Shown piece by piece: positions 28,443 to 39,502 of a DNA stretch of 64,000 nt; within the stretch, counting starts at the first letter, position 1; each line of letters begins with the position of its first letter. Source of the DNA: Sphingosinicella humi (lineage in GTDB: Bacteria; Pseudomonadota; Alphaproteobacteria; Sphingomonadales; Sphingomonadaceae); the NCBI RefSeq assembly GCF_003129465.1, contig NZ_QFFF01000001.1, forward strand, positions 2,640,933-2,704,932, in the 5' to 3' direction. A program made the translations under genes and the position numbers. The notes beneath the pieces are model-generated. The model was given only the letters and a program-made list of their open reading frames with translations, was not told the origin of the DNA and searched no databases.

Positions 28443-29086
28443 CCCGCCTTCTCCGCAATGCTGAGGCCACCCAGCACGGTCTCCGCATGCTGCCGGGCGA
28501 TGGCGGGAAGATCGATCTCGGCCGCGCCGACGGGTGTGAAGGTCTCGCGCCAGAGGACGCCGAGCAGCATCGGTCCGACCAGCGAAAAGGCATGGATGCG
28601 CGAATCCCCCGGCCGCACCTCGCCGCGGTCTTGGGCGTTCTCGATGGCGTCGCTCAATATGGTCACGGCCTTCAGGACGACATCGTCGTGCCAGACCTTG
28701 GCGAGTTCGGGAAAGTTGCGCGATTCGCCCACCACCATCTTCAGTACGGCGCCCAGCGGAACGGCGGTGATGATCTCGGCGACCCGGGGGAGCAGCATGC
28801 GGACCAGCTCATCGAACGGTTGGTCGCTCGCCAGCACAGTCTGCCGGATCACCTCGATATTGGGGGCAACGGCGTCGCGGACGACCGCGCGGAACACGGC
28901 CTCCTTAGTCGGAAAGTAAAGGTAGAGCGTCCCCTTGGAGAGACCGGCACGCCTGGCGATCTCCTCGATACGCGCACCGGCGAAACCCTTCTCGGCAAAG
29001 ACCTGAAGGGCGGCGGCGCAGATGTCGCCGGGCCTGTCCTCTTTACGCCTGCGCCACCGGGGTTCTTCGGCCATGATGCGGCTCAT
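28439..29086 (-). CDS. TetR/AcrR family transcriptional regulator
   Basis: The 215-residue protein has the TetR-type helix-turn-helix at about residues 20-65 (ALQVFAEKGFAGARIEEIARRAGLSKGTLYLYF). A helical effector domain follows. As first gene of the HlyD/ABC operon it most likely represses the exporter and itself. An 18-bp palindrome lies just upstream of the start. Two in-frame ATGs are possible: 29086 (only 5 bp from the palindrome) and 29074, which leaves a more usual leader. Neither has a good ribosome-binding site. Confidence 0.93.
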   Translation of the reverse strand: MSRIMAEEPRWRRRKEDRPGDICAAALQVFAEKGFAGARIEEIARRAGLSKGTLYLYFPTKEAVFRAVVRDAVAPNIEVIRQTVLASDQPFDELVRMLLPRVAEIITAVPLGAVLKMVVGESRNFPELAKVWHDDVVLKAVTILSDAIENAQDRGEVRPGDSRIHAFSLVGPMLLGVLWRETFTPVGAAEIDLPAIARQHAETVLGGLSIAEKAG

Positions 29087-29091
29087 AAATA

Positions 29092-29109
29092 AATGACCAG
29101 TCAGTCATT
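29092..29109. promoter_or_regulatory. Probable TetR-family operator
   Basis: AATGAC (29092-29097) and GTCATT (29104-29109) are perfect inverted arms with a 6-bp spacer CAGTCA. The position, just upstream of the regulator's start codon in the 199-bp gap to lon, fits autoregulation. Confidence 0.7.
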
Positions 29110-29285
29110 AGCTAGATTGAGCCACGATGTCGAGAGGTCGTTCGAAACGACACCGCGAGCTCCTTGCGCCGCGTGACCATAGCGAAAGCTGACGGCGATC
29201 CCTGAGTTGAGTCACCATTGCTAAGGCCGGTGACGGGCCCATATAGCAATGGCGCGCCTTTTGCCGCGCCTGCCTGGAGTTTTCA

Positions 29286-31697
<2,412 letters not shown>

Positions 31698-31847
31698 ATT
31701 GTGTCAGGCAGGCCACAGCGAAGAGAGGGTGAAGGCACGGCTATCTGGGAAAATCGCGCTTTCCCCTTTGACTCACGCGGCTATCCTGATTGAAGGTATC
31801 GGTTCGGCAGCCGCCGCGATTCCATTTCTAACAGGGGTTCGGACAGC

Positions 31848-32123
31848 ATGAACAAACAGGAGCTTATCGGCGCGGTCGCCGATACGACTGGTCTCAGCAG
31901 GGGCGACGCCAGCAAGGCCGTCGAGGGGGTTTTCGACGCGATCACGGCCGCCCTCAAGAAGGGCGACGAGGTTCGCCTGGTTGGCTTCGGCACATTCACT
32001 TGCTCGCAGCGCAAGGCCTCGACTGGCCGCAATCCCCGTACCGGCGAGCCGATGCAGATCAAGGCGTCGACCCAGCCCAAGTTCAAGGCCGGCAAGGGCC
32101 TCAAGGACTCCGTCAACCGTTAA
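31848..32123 (+). CDS. hup: HU family DNA-binding protein
   Basis: HU is a small basic dimer that bends DNA and compacts the nucleoid. The 91-residue length is standard, and the arm motif GRNPRTGEPMQIKAS is present at about 61-75, with VRLVGFGTF before it. The place directly after lon matches hupB in other bacteria, and the sequence is HU-like rather than IHF-like. A TTGACT at 31768-31773 upstream could be a -35 box, but I see no convincing -10 at normal spacing. Confidence 0.96.
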   Translation: MNKQELIGAVADTTGLSRGDASKAVEGVFDAITAALKKGDEVRLVGFGTFTCSQRKASTGRNPRTGEPMQIKASTQPKFKAGKGLKDSVNR

Positions 32124-32162
32124 ATGGGGGGCAGGTGCGCCGCGGTGCGCACCGGCCCATTT
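32122..32162 (+). terminator. Hairpin at the hup stop codon
   Basis: AAATGGG (32122-32128) pairs with CCCATTT (32156-32162), and GGTGCGC with GCGCACC nests inside. It overlaps the hup stop codon and may protect the mRNA 3' end or act with the downstream terminator. Confidence 0.5.
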
Positions 32163-32217
32163 TCGGTGCGGCGACGCTGGACAGGCCTCCGGCGGCGCAT
32201 TATGGGACCGTCCGCAC

Positions 32218-32239
32218 GGCGGCACTTGCCGCCTTTTTT
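32218..32239 (+). terminator. Intrinsic terminator after hup
   Basis: GGCGGC-ACTT-GCCGCC followed directly by six T residues, about 95 bp after hup and 37 bp before tRNA-Val. This is a textbook Rho-independent terminator. Confidence 0.85.
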
Positions 32240-32275
32240 GCCCGCCGAACATACAACCCGGCGGGCCCGGAGCGT

Positions 32276-32350
32276 GGGCGCGTAGCTCAGTGGTAGAGCA
32301 CTGTGTTCACACCGCAGGGGTCGCAAGTTCAATCCTTGCCGCGCCCACCA
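32276..32350 (+). tRNA. tRNA-Val (anticodon CAC)
   Basis: This is a 75-nt cloverleaf: acceptor GGGCGCG/CGCGCCC, D arm GCTCAGTGGTAGAGC, anticodon stem CTGTG/CGCAG with loop TTCACAC (anticodon CAC, reads GUG), T arm GCAAG-TTCAATC-CTTGC, encoded CCA. Confidence 0.97.
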
Positions 32351-32387
32351 CGCTCCACCTTTCTTCGCGGCGACGGCCGCCTCCCGC

Positions 32388-33377
32388 CTACATTGCCGGA
32401 AAGAGTCCGGCGACGATCTCGTAGGAGCGCAGCCGGGCGGCGTGGTCGAAAATCTGCGAGGTGATCATCAGCTCGTCGGCGCCGGTCCGGGCGACGAAAT
32501 CCACGATCGCAGCCTTGACCGTCGGCGGAGCGCCGATGGCGGAGCAGGAGAGCAGCTGGTCCAGCATGGTCTGCTGATGGGGCGGGAGCGAGGCCTTATA
32601 ACCTTCGATCGGCGGCTGGAGCGGCGTCGGCTGGCCGGTCCTGAGGTTGACGAAGGTCTGCTGCATCGAGGTGGCGAGACGTTCGCCCTCTTCGTCGCTT
32701 TCGGCGGCGAAGGCGTTGAAGCCCAGCATCACATAGGGTTCGGCAAGCCGCTCGGACGGCCGGAAGGTGGCGCGGTAGACCTCGATCGCCTCCATCATCT
32801 GCTGCGGCGCGAAGTGGGAGGCGAAGGCGTAGGGGAGACCGAGCATGGCCGCAAGCTGGGCTCCGAAGAGGCTCGAGCCCAGGATCCAGATCGGAATGTC
32901 TAGCCCTTCGCCGGGAATGGCGCGGACGCGGCGGCCTTCTTCCGATGGCTGGAAATATTCCATCAGCTCGACCACGTCGCGGGGGAAGGCGTTCGGGTCG
33001 GAATCGAGGTTGCGGCGGAGGGCGCGGGCGGCGGCCTGGTCGGTGCCGGGCGCACGGCCGAGACCGAGATCGATGCGGCCCGGGTAGAGCGATTCGAGCG
33101 TGCCGAACTGCTCGGCGATCACCAGCGGCGCATGGTTGGGCAACATGACCCCGCCGGCGCCGATGCGGATGGTCGAGGTGCCGGCGGCGATATGGCCGAG
33201 CGCCACCGCCGTCGCCGCGCTGGCGACGCCCGGCATCGAATGATGCTCCGCCATCCAGAACCGCCGGTAGCCCCAGCCTTCGGCATGGCGGGCGAGGTCC
33301 AGTGAATTGCCGAAAGCGAGGGCGGCGTCGCCACCTTCAACGATAGGGGCGAGGTCGAGGATCGAAAACGGAATCAT
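32388..33377 (-). CDS. LLM-class flavin-dependent oxidoreductase
   Basis: The 329-residue protein belongs to the bacterial luciferase-like monooxygenase superfamily, near the YhbW type. Marks are FSILDLAPI at the start, [31 protein letters not shown] with [27 protein letters not shown], and [14 protein letters not shown] near the end. Such enzymes use FMNH2 or F420; FMN is more likely in this kind of organism. No partner flavin reductase or substrate clue lies beside it. It sits between tRNA-Val (convergent) and tRNA-His (divergent). Confidence 0.92.
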   Translation of the reverse strand: MIPFSILDLAPIVEGGDAALAFGNSLDLARHAEGWGYRRFWMAEHHSMPGVASAATAVALGHIAAGTSTIRIGAGGVMLPNHAPLVIAEQFGTLESLYPGRIDLGLGRAPGTDQAAARALRRNLDSDPNAFPRDVVELMEYFQPSEEGRRVRAIPGEGLDIPIWILGSSLFGAQLAAMLGLPYAFASHFAPQQMMEAIEVYRATFRPSERLAEPYVMLGFNAFAAESDEEGERLATSMQQTFVNLRTGQPTPLQPPIEGYKASLPPHQQTMLDQLLSCSAIGAPPTVKAAIVDFVARTGADELMITSQIFDHAARLRSYEIVAGLFPAM

Positions 33378-33473
33378 GGTAGGGATATGGGGCTGCGGCC
33401 CACAGTTGCCAGCCGACGCCGAGTCTCCTTGACCTTATGGGGCACCGGCCCTTATGTGCGCCGCGCATCCTGT

Positions 33474-33551
33474 GGCGATCGTAGCTCAGCTGGTTAGAGC
33501 ATCGGTTTGTGGTACCGAGGGTCGCGGGTTCAAGTCCCGTCGATCGCCCCA
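33474..33551 (+). tRNA. tRNA-His (anticodon GUG)
   Basis: A 78-nt cloverleaf with the His-specific extra G-1 at 33474 opposite C73 at 33548; acceptor GCGATCG/CGATCGC, anticodon stem TCGGT/ACCGA with anticodon GTG, T arm GCGGG-TTCAAGT-CCCGT and encoded CCA. Confidence 0.97.
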
Positions 33552-33586
33552 CTCGCAATCACCCTTTCATCGCCAGGACAAAGCCA

Positions 33587-34636
33587 ATGCAGTCGCCGTG
33601 GGATTATCCCGATTTCGACGATCACGAGGTCGTACATTTCGTCACCGACCGGAACACGGGCCTGAAAGCGATCATCGCGCTGCATTCCACCGCGCTTGGT
33701 CCGGCGGCGGGCGGTTGCCGCTTCTGGCATTATGACGAGCCGGCCGACGCGATGCGGGACGTGCTGCGCCTCTCGCGCGGCATGAGCTACAAGAACGCCA
33801 TGGCCGGTCTGCCGCTCGGCGGCGGCAAGGCCGTGATCCTGGCCGACAAGCAGCGGACCAAGACGCCGGAGTTGATCGCGGCGTTCGGCAAGGCCGTCGA
33901 CCGCCTCGGCGGAAGCTACATCACCGCCGAGGATGTCGGCATGAGCGTCGCCGACCTGGTCGAAGTCTCGAAGCACACCCGTCATGTCGCCGGGCTTCCC
34001 GCCGCGGAAGGCGCGGTGGGCGGCGATCCGGGGCCGCATACCGCCTACGGCGTGTTCCTGGGCGTCAAGGCGGCCGTCCGCCACGCGCTCGGCAAGGACA
34101 GCCTCGACGGGCTGCACATCGCCATTCAAGGCGCCGGCAGCGTGGCGAGCGGCTTGGCCCGCCTCGCCGCCAAGGAAGGCGCCCGCCTCAGCATCGCCGA
34201 CATCGACGAAGGCCGCGTGCGCTCGCTGGCCGACGAGGTGAACGGCACGGTCGTGAGCCCGGACCAAATCCTCACCCTGGAAGCTGACGTGCTCAGCCCC
34301 TGCGCCTTGGGCGCGATCCTCACCGAGGAGAGCATCGGCGCGCTTCGCGTTCCGGTCGTCGCCGGGGCGGCCAACAACCAGCTGGCGACGCCGCAAGACG
34401 GCGACCGCATCGCCGCGCGCGGCATCCTCTATGCGCCCGATTATGTCATCAACGCCGGCGGCATCATCAACGTGTCGTCGGAGCATCTGGGCGACGCCGA
34501 CGAAGTGGGGGTCAAGGCGCGGATCGAGCAGATCCCGGGCCGCCTCGAATCGATCTGGCAGGAGAGCAAAGCCACCGGCCGCAACCCCGCCGAGGTCGCC
34601 GACGCTATGGCGCAGCGCCTGATCGGGCGCGGCTGA
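33587..34636 (+). CDS. Glu/Leu/Phe/Val-type amino acid dehydrogenase
   Basis: The 349-residue product is an NAD-dependent oxidative deaminase of the leucine/valine/phenylalanine dehydrogenase branch. The dimerisation and catalytic half contains AGGCRFW, RGMSYKNAMAGLPLGGGKAVI with the catalytic lysine, and TAEDVG; the Rossmann half has the dinucleotide motif IQGAGSVASG, then ADIDEGR and VINAGGIINV. Length and the absence of the extra domains of glutamate dehydrogenase favour a branched-chain or aromatic substrate. The ATG at 33587 lies 35 bp after tRNA-His; a longer in-frame start would run through the tRNA. Confidence 0.92.
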   Translation: MQSPWDYPDFDDHEVVHFVTDRNTGLKAIIALHSTALGPAAGGCRFWHYDEPADAMRDVLRLSRGMSYKNAMAGLPLGGGKAVILADKQRTKTPELIAAFGKAVDRLGGSYITAEDVGMSVADLVEVSKHTRHVAGLPAAEGAVGGDPGPHTAYGVFLGVKAAVRHALGKDSLDGLHIAIQGAGSVASGLARLAAKEGARLSIADIDEGRVRSLADEVNGTVVSPDQILTLEADVLSPCALGAILTEESIGALRVPVVAGAANNQLATPQDGDRIAARGILYAPDYVINAGGIINVSSEHLGDADEVGVKARIEQIPGRLESIWQESKATGRNPAEVADAMAQRLIGRG

Positions 34637-34643
34637 GCGATAT

Positions 34644-34671
34644 CGTCATCGCGGCTTTCGTCGGGATGACG
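34644..34671. repeat. Short GTCATCCCGGC-family hairpin
   Basis: CGTCATC (34644-34650) and GATGACG (34665-34671) pair, with GCGGCTTTCGTC in the loop, between convergent genes. It is a decayed, minimal copy of the palindrome at 40658-40683. Confidence 0.65.
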
Positions 34672-34675
34672 CCTT

Positions 34676-35584
34676 TCAAAGCGCCTCGGCGCGCACTTTG
34701 TCGCGGCCGAGCTTGTGCTCGCGGTAGAGGGTGTAGAGGCCGCTTGCGATGATGACGGCCGCGCCTACCCAGGTGGAGGCCGGCGGCTGGGTTTCCCAGA
34801 TCAGCCAGCCGAGCAGTACCGCCCAGATCAGCTGGGCATAGTCGAACGGGACGATCACCGGCACCGGCGCGTAGCGCAGGGCGGCGGTGAGGAGGAGCTG
34901 GGCGGTGCCGCCGAAGAAGCCAAGCGCGACCAGGATCGCCCAGACGCGCGGCTCGTGTACCCCGGAATAGAAGGGCATCAAAGCGCCGACTGCCAGCATC
35001 GACAAGCCGGTAAACCAGAGGACCGTCGTCTGCGTCGATTCCGTTCGTCCGATCTGGCGGATAGTGATCGTGACGCAGGCCACGCCGAAGGCTGAAAGGG
35101 CAGCGATGGCGAGGCCGATCAAGGGCAGGTCGCTCCCCTGCGGCCGCATCACGATCAGCACGCCGATGAAGCCGATCGCGACCGCGCTCCAGCGGTGGCG
35201 GCCGACATGCTCCTTCAACACCAGGGCTGAGAGGATGACGGCAAAAAGCGGCGCGGCGAAGCCGATCGTCGTCGCCTCCGCCAAGGGCAGGTAGCTGAGA
35301 GCGGTGAAGGCGAGCACCATGGTTGCGAGGCCAAGGACCGCGCGAACGACATGGGCCATGGGCCGCTGGGTGCGCCAGGCCGAATAATTGCCGGACCAGG
35401 CGATCCAGGCGAGGAGCGGCGGCAGGCCGAAGGCGAAGCGGTAGAAGACCAGCTCGGGCGTGCTGACGCCTGCCTCGTAGCCAAGCTTGATCATCGCCGC
35501 CATGAAGCCGAAGCAGGTCGTGGCACCGAGGCGAAGGCTTATTCCGAGCAGGCGGTTTTGCTGGGGGCGGCGGGAGTCGTGCAT
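34676..35584 (-). CDS. DMT-family (EamA) transporter
   Basis: The 302-residue integral membrane protein has about ten hydrophobic segments arranged as two EamA repeats. Typical stretches are FYRFAFGLPPLLAW, SYLPLAEATTIGFAAPLFAVILSALVLKE in the first half and PFDYAQLIWAVLLGWLIW in the second. Members export metabolites, amino acids or related small molecules; the substrate is not readable. The nearest gene on the same strand is far away, so it is monocistronic. Confidence 0.92.
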   Translation of the reverse strand: MHDSRRPQQNRLLGISLRLGATTCFGFMAAMIKLGYEAGVSTPELVFYRFAFGLPPLLAWIAWSGNYSAWRTQRPMAHVVRAVLGLATMVLAFTALSYLPLAEATTIGFAAPLFAVILSALVLKEHVGRHRWSAVAIGFIGVLIVMRPQGSDLPLIGLAIAALSAFGVACVTITIRQIGRTESTQTTVLWFTGLSMLAVGALMPFYSGVHEPRVWAILVALGFFGGTAQLLLTAALRYAPVPVIVPFDYAQLIWAVLLGWLIWETQPPASTWVGAAVIIASGLYTLYREHKLGRDKVRAEAL

Positions 35585-35640
35585 GGCTCGACGACGCCTT
35601 TAGGACACCTGCCGTCGTTTGTCCCCGTCGCCACGTCCCC

Positions 35641-35711
35641 GTCATTGCGAGCGCAGCGAAGCAATCCAGCGCGGGACTGGATTGCGGCGTCGCTACGCTC
35701 CTCGCAATGAC
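35641..35711. repeat. Intergenic palindromic repeat, GTCATTGCGA family (copy 3)
   Basis: GTCATTGCGA (35641-35650) and TCGCAATGAC (35702-35711) flank GCAATCCAG...CTGGATTGC. It lies in the divergent gap between the DMT gene and ccmC, 66 bp from the ccmC start. Confidence 0.9.
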
Positions 35712-35777
35712 GGCTATGACGCACGATGGCGTTAGGCCTTTGCCACGCGTCCCCGCTCGGCTAGAGGGAACGCGTCC

Positions 35778-36497
35778 ATGCACGCATTCGCTAATCCAGC
35801 ACGTTTCCTGAAACTTGCGCGTCCGCTGACACCCTGGCTGGCCTGGGGCGGGGCGGCATTGATCGTGACTTCGCTGGCCATCGGGCTGTTCGTCGCGCCG
35901 CGTGACTATCTCCAGGGCGAGAGTGTTCGCATCATGTATGTCCATGTACCCGCCGCGTGGCTCGGCATGGGCGGATGGACCGGCATCGCCATAGCCAGCC
36001 TCATGCAGCTCGTCTGGCGCCATCCGTTGGCGAACGTGGCGGCGCGGGCGATCGCCGTGCCGGGGGCCCTGTTCACGGCCATCTGCCTCGTCACCGGCTC
36101 GCTCTGGGGGCGGCCAACCTGGGGCACTTATTGGGAATGGGACGGGCGGATGACGTCGATGCTCGTCCTCCTCTTCCTCTACATCGCCTATATCGCGCTG
36201 GCCGACGCCGACCGGGAGCGAGGCGGGGAAGGGCGGATCACGGCCATCTTCGGCCTATTGGGGGCGATCAACATACCGATCATTCATTATTCGGTCCTGT
36301 GGTGGAACACGCTCCACCAGGGACAGAGCATCAGCTTCGTGCGCGGCTCCTCAACCATCGACGCGTCGATGCTGTGGCCGCTCATGGGATCGACGCTGGG
36401 CTTCTCGCTGCTGTTCGGCGCCATCGTTCTCATGCGGATGCGCACGATGCTTGCCCGGCAGAAGGTCGAGGCGCGTCTCAGGAGGATGGGCGCGTGA
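35778..36497 (+). CDS. ccmC: Haem exporter membrane subunit CcmC
   Basis: CcmC presents haem to CcmE in cytochrome c maturation System I. The 239-residue protein has six membrane segments and the periplasmic tryptophan-rich WWD motif WGTYWEWDGRMTS near residue 120, with the flanking haem-ligand histidines (VHVPAAW near 56 and IHYSVLWWNTLHQG near 180). It is the first gene of the cluster ccmC-D-E-F-G-H-I, each overlapping the next by 4 nt or less. ccmA and ccmB, often upstream, are absent here. Confidence 0.97.
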   Translation: MHAFANPARFLKLARPLTPWLAWGGAALIVTSLAIGLFVAPRDYLQGESVRIMYVHVPAAWLGMGGWTGIAIASLMQLVWRHPLANVAARAIAVPGALFTAICLVTGSLWGRPTWGTYWEWDGRMTSMLVLLFLYIAYIALADADRERGGEGRITAIFGLLGAINIPIIHYSVLWWNTLHQGQSISFVRGSSTIDASMLWPLMGSTLGFSLLFGAIVLMRMRTMLARQKVEARLRRMGA

Positions 36498-36625
36498 ACC
36501 ATTGGACCTTCATCCTCGCCGCATATGCGCTGACCATCGTCGGCACGCTCGGCGTGACCCTTTGGAGCTTGGTCGCCATGCGCCGCGCCGAGGCGGAGGC
36601 CGAAGCATTGAGGCGCGAGCGATGA
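36494..36625 (+). CDS. ccmD: Haem exporter small subunit CcmD
   Basis: CcmD is a tiny single-span membrane protein that helps release holo-CcmE from CcmABC. The 43-residue product has one hydrophobic segment (WTFILAAYALTIVGTLGVTLW) followed by a basic, Ala/Glu-rich tail, the normal CcmD layout. It starts with GTG overlapping the ccmC stop (GTGA), and its stop overlaps the ccmE ATG. Confidence 0.92.
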   Translation: MNHWTFILAAYALTIVGTLGVTLWSLVAMRRAEAEAEALRRER

Positions 36626-37056
36626 AAGCCAAGAACCAGAGGCTCACCCTGCTGATCCTCGCCATCGCCGCCGTGCTGGGGGCGGTGCTGCTCGGCATGT
36701 CCGCGCTGAAGGAGCAGGCCGCCTATTTTTACGCGCCCGCCGACGTGGCGCGAAAGGGCGTGCCGCTGGATCAGGCGGTGCGGATCGGCGGCATGGTCGT
36801 CCCCGGATCGATCAAGCGCGATCCGGACGGCGTCAGCATCGACTTCGTCGTCGGCGACGAGACCGAGGCGACCATCCCGGTCCGCTTCAAGGGCATCGTG
36901 CCCGACCTGTTCAAGGAGGATAGCGGCGTGGTCGCCGAAGGGCGGTTCCAGGCGGACGGCACTTTCGTCGCCAGCGAGATCCTCGCCAAGCATGACGAGA
37001 ATTACATGCCGCCCGAGCTCGCCGGTGAAAAGCATAAGAGCGAGTCGCTGGAATGA
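36622..37056 (+). CDS. ccmE: Cytochrome c maturation haem chaperone CcmE
   Basis: CcmE carries haem covalently in the periplasm from CcmABCD to the CcmFH lyase. The 144-residue product has an N-terminal anchor (LTLLILAIAAVLGAVLLG) and an OB-fold. The haem-binding signature is LAKHDENYMP with His124 and Tyr128. The tail beyond is short and charged. Its ATG overlaps the ccmD stop and its stop overlaps the ccmF ATG. Confidence 0.97.
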   Translation: MKAKNQRLTLLILAIAAVLGAVLLGMSALKEQAAYFYAPADVARKGVPLDQAVRIGGMVVPGSIKRDPDGVSIDFVVGDETEATIPVRFKGIVPDLFKEDSGVVAEGRFQADGTFVASEILAKHDENYMPPELAGEKHKSESLE

Positions 37057-38978
37057 TCGCTGAAGCGGGGTTGGCGGCACTCTGGCTCGCCGCCGCATTG
37101 TCGCTGCTGCAGCTCTGCCTTGGCGCGTTCGCGCTTCGCCCGGGCGGCGAAGGGCTGTTGCGCACGGTGCGGCCGGTGGCGGCGGTGCAGGCGGCGCTGG
37201 TGGCGATTTCCTTTTTCTGCCTCATCCTGCTGTTCCTGCGCACGGACCTGTCCGTCGCGCTGGTCGCGGCGAACAGCCATGCGGCCAAGCCCTGGCTCTA
37301 CAAGTTCGCCGGGACCTGGGGGAATCACGAAGGCTCGATGCTGCTCTGGGTGGCGGTGCTCGCTATCGCCGGTGGCGCGGTGGCCTTGTTCGAGCGGAAG
37401 CTGGAGCAAAGGACGCTGATCGCGACGCTGGCGGCGCAGGCGGCGATCGGCCTCGGCTTCTACGCCTTCCTGCTCTTCTCCTCCAATCCGTTCGAGCGGC
37501 TCAATCCGCCGGCGGCGGTGGGGCAGGGGCTCAATCCGCTTCTCCAGGACCCCGGCCTCGCCTTCCACCCGCCGACCCTCTATTTCGGCTATGTCGGCAT
37601 CTCGATCGCCTTTTCCTTCGCGGTGGGAGCGCTCATCACCCGCGACGTCGGGGCCGCTTTCGCCCGCGCGATGCGGCCCTGGGTGCTCGCCGCCTGGATA
37701 TTCCTGACGCTCGGCATCACCGCAGGAAGCTATTGGGCGTACTATGAGCTCGGCTGGGGCGGCTGGTGGTTCTGGGACCCGGTCGAGAACGCCTCGCTCA
37801 TGCCCTGGCTGGCGGCGACGGCGCTGCTCCATTCGGTGACGGTGCTGGCGACGCGCGACGCCTTGCGGGCCTGGACGGTGATGCTGGCGGTGGTCGCATT
37901 CTCAATGTCGATGATCGGCACCTTTCTGGTGCGCTCAGGCATCCTGACCAGCGTCCACGCATTTGCGGTCGACCCTGAGCGCGGTTTCTTCATCCTGATC
38001 CTCCTCACCCTCTATATCGGCGGCGCGTTGGCCCTGTTCGGACTGCGCGTGGGCACGGTGCGCGAAGGCGCGACGTTCGAGCCGGTGAGCCGGGAGGGGA
38101 CGCTGGTGCTGAACAACCTGCTGCTGTCCGCGATCCTCGGCATCGTGCTGGTCGGGACGCTTTATCCGCTGGGCGTCGAAGCGGTGACGGGGGAGAAGCT
38201 CTCGGTCGGCCCACCCTATTTCAACAGCGCGGCGGGGCCGATTGCGCTGGCCCTCGTCGTCTTCATGGCGGCCGGGCCCTTGGTCAGATGGCGGCGCGAC
38301 CGGGCGCCCGAGGTGGTGAACCGGATCGCGCTGCCGGTGCTGATCTCGGCGGTGACGCTCTTTGCGCTGGTGCTGTTCGCCCCCGGCATCGGCCTGTTCC
38401 CGCTGTTCGGCCTCACGCTCGCCACCGGCGTCGCGGCGGCCAGCGTCGCGCCCTTGTGGAAGCGCAACCTTCGCCGCACGCCGCTCTTCACCTGGGGCAT
38501 GGTGGCGGCGCATCTCGGCATCGCCGTCAGCCTCGCGGGCATGGCTTCGGAGAGCGCCTTCACCCAGGAGACACTCGTCGCGGTGCCGGTGGGCGAGACG
38601 GTGGAGGTCGGTCCCTATTCCGTCCGCTTCGACGCCGTGCAGCCGGTTGCCGGGCCCAACTGGACGGCGATCGAGGCGACGCTCACCGCTCGCCGTGGCG
38701 ACGGCAAGCCTATCGTCCTGAAGCCCCAGGCGCGGATGTTCAGCTCGCCGCCGACGGAGACGAGCGAAGCCGCGATCGCGACGCGGCTCGGCGGACAGCT
38801 TTATACGGTGCTGGGCAAGGGCGATGCCGGAGGGCGCTGGCAGCTGCGCCTGTGGTGGAAGCCGTTCGTGACCCTTATCTGGCTGGGCGGCGGCCTGATC
38901 GCGCTCGGCGGAGTGCTGTCGCTGATCGGGCGCGTGCGGCGCGAGCGAAAGGTCCAGCTTCAGGAGGCGTGGGCATGA
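37053..38978 (+). CDS. ccmF: Cytochrome c haem lyase subunit CcmF
   Basis: CcmF is the large integral membrane core of the haem lyase that joins haem to apocytochrome c. The 641-residue product has about 14 membrane segments and the WWD motif GWGGWWFWDPVENASLMPW near residue 235, with conserved histidines before and after it (NHEGSMLLW; SVTVLATRD region). It lies in the same coupled run as ccmE and ccmG. Confidence 0.97.
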   Translation: MIAEAGLAALWLAAALSLLQLCLGAFALRPGGEGLLRTVRPVAAVQAALVAISFFCLILLFLRTDLSVALVAANSHAAKPWLYKFAGTWGNHEGSMLLWVAVLAIAGGAVALFERKLEQRTLIATLAAQAAIGLGFYAFLLFSSNPFERLNPPAAVGQGLNPLLQDPGLAFHPPTLYFGYVGISIAFSFAVGALITRDVGAAFARAMRPWVLAAWIFLTLGITAGSYWAYYELGWGGWWFWDPVENASLMPWLAATALLHSVTVLATRDALRAWTVMLAVVAFSMSMIGTFLVRSGILTSVHAFAVDPERGFFILILLTLYIGGALALFGLRVGTVREGATFEPVSREGTLVLNNLLLSAILGIVLVGTLYPLGVEAVTGEKLSVGPPYFNSAAGPIALALVVFMAAGPLVRWRRDRAPEVVNRIALPVLISAVTLFALVLFAPGIGLFPLFGLTLATGVAAASVAPLWKRNLRRTPLFTWGMVAAHLGIAVSLAGMASESAFTQETLVAVPVGETVEVGPYSVRFDAVQPVAGPNWTAIEATLTARRGDGKPIVLKPQARMFSSPPTETSEAAIATRLGGQLYTVLGKGDAGGRWQLRLWWKPFVTLIWLGGGLIALGGVLSLIGRVRRERKVQLQEAWA

Positions 38979-39502
38979 AGCGCTTCATTCTCTGGGTGCC
39001 GCTGGCGGTGTTCCTCGCCTTCCTGGTGACGGTGGCGATCGGCCTTTACGCGCCGTCCGATCGCAAGATCCAGTCGCAGATGGTGGGCAAGCCCGTGCCC
39101 GCATTCACGCTTCCGCCGATGCTGCCGGATCGCCCCGGTCTCGACAGCGCCGATTACGCGTCGGGCGAGCCGCGCATCGTCAACGTCTTCGCCAGCTGGT
39201 GCGTCCCCTGCATCGCCGAGGCGCCGCAGCTCGAGGCGATCGCCGAGAAGGGCATTCCCATCGACGCCGTCGCGATCCGCGATCGGCCCCAGGATGTCGC
39301 CGAGTTCCTCCAGCGCTGGGGCGATCCCTATGCCCGCATCGGCTCCGACGTAAACAGCCGCGTCCAGATCGCCCTTGGCGCCTCGGGCGTGCCGGAGACC
39401 TTCATCGTCGATGGCGAGGGCATCATCCGTTATTATCACTTCGGCCCGATCAACGAACCGGACGTGCCGGACATCATTGCGGCCTATGAGGCGCTGAAGT
39501 GA
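38975..39502 (+). CDS. ccmG: Thiol-disulfide reductant CcmG/DsbE
   Basis: CcmG is a membrane-tethered thioredoxin-like protein that reduces apocytochrome cysteines or CcmH before haem attachment. The 175-residue product has an N-terminal anchor (FILWVPLAVFLAFLVTVAIGL) and the active site WCVPC with Cys76 and Cys79, then GVPETFIVDG containing the cis-proline. Its ATG overlaps the ccmF stop and its stop overlaps the ccmH GTG. Confidence 0.96.
   Translation: MKRFILWVPLAVFLAFLVTVAIGLYAPSDRKIQSQMVGKPVPAFTLPPMLPDRPGLDSADYASGEPRIVNVFASWCVPCIAEAPQLEAIAEKGIPIDAVAIRDRPQDVAEFLQRWGDPYARIGSDVNSRVQIALGASGVPETFIVDGEGIIRYYHFGPINEPDVPDIIAAYEALK

Noticed and set aside
29161..29250. Heat-shock (sigma-32) promoter before lon
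   Set aside because: CCATAT at about 29239 could be a -10 box, but no CTTG-like -35 lies at a suitable distance.
31768..31801. Sigma-70 promoter of hup from TTGACT
   Set aside because: No acceptable -10 hexamer 16-18 bp downstream.
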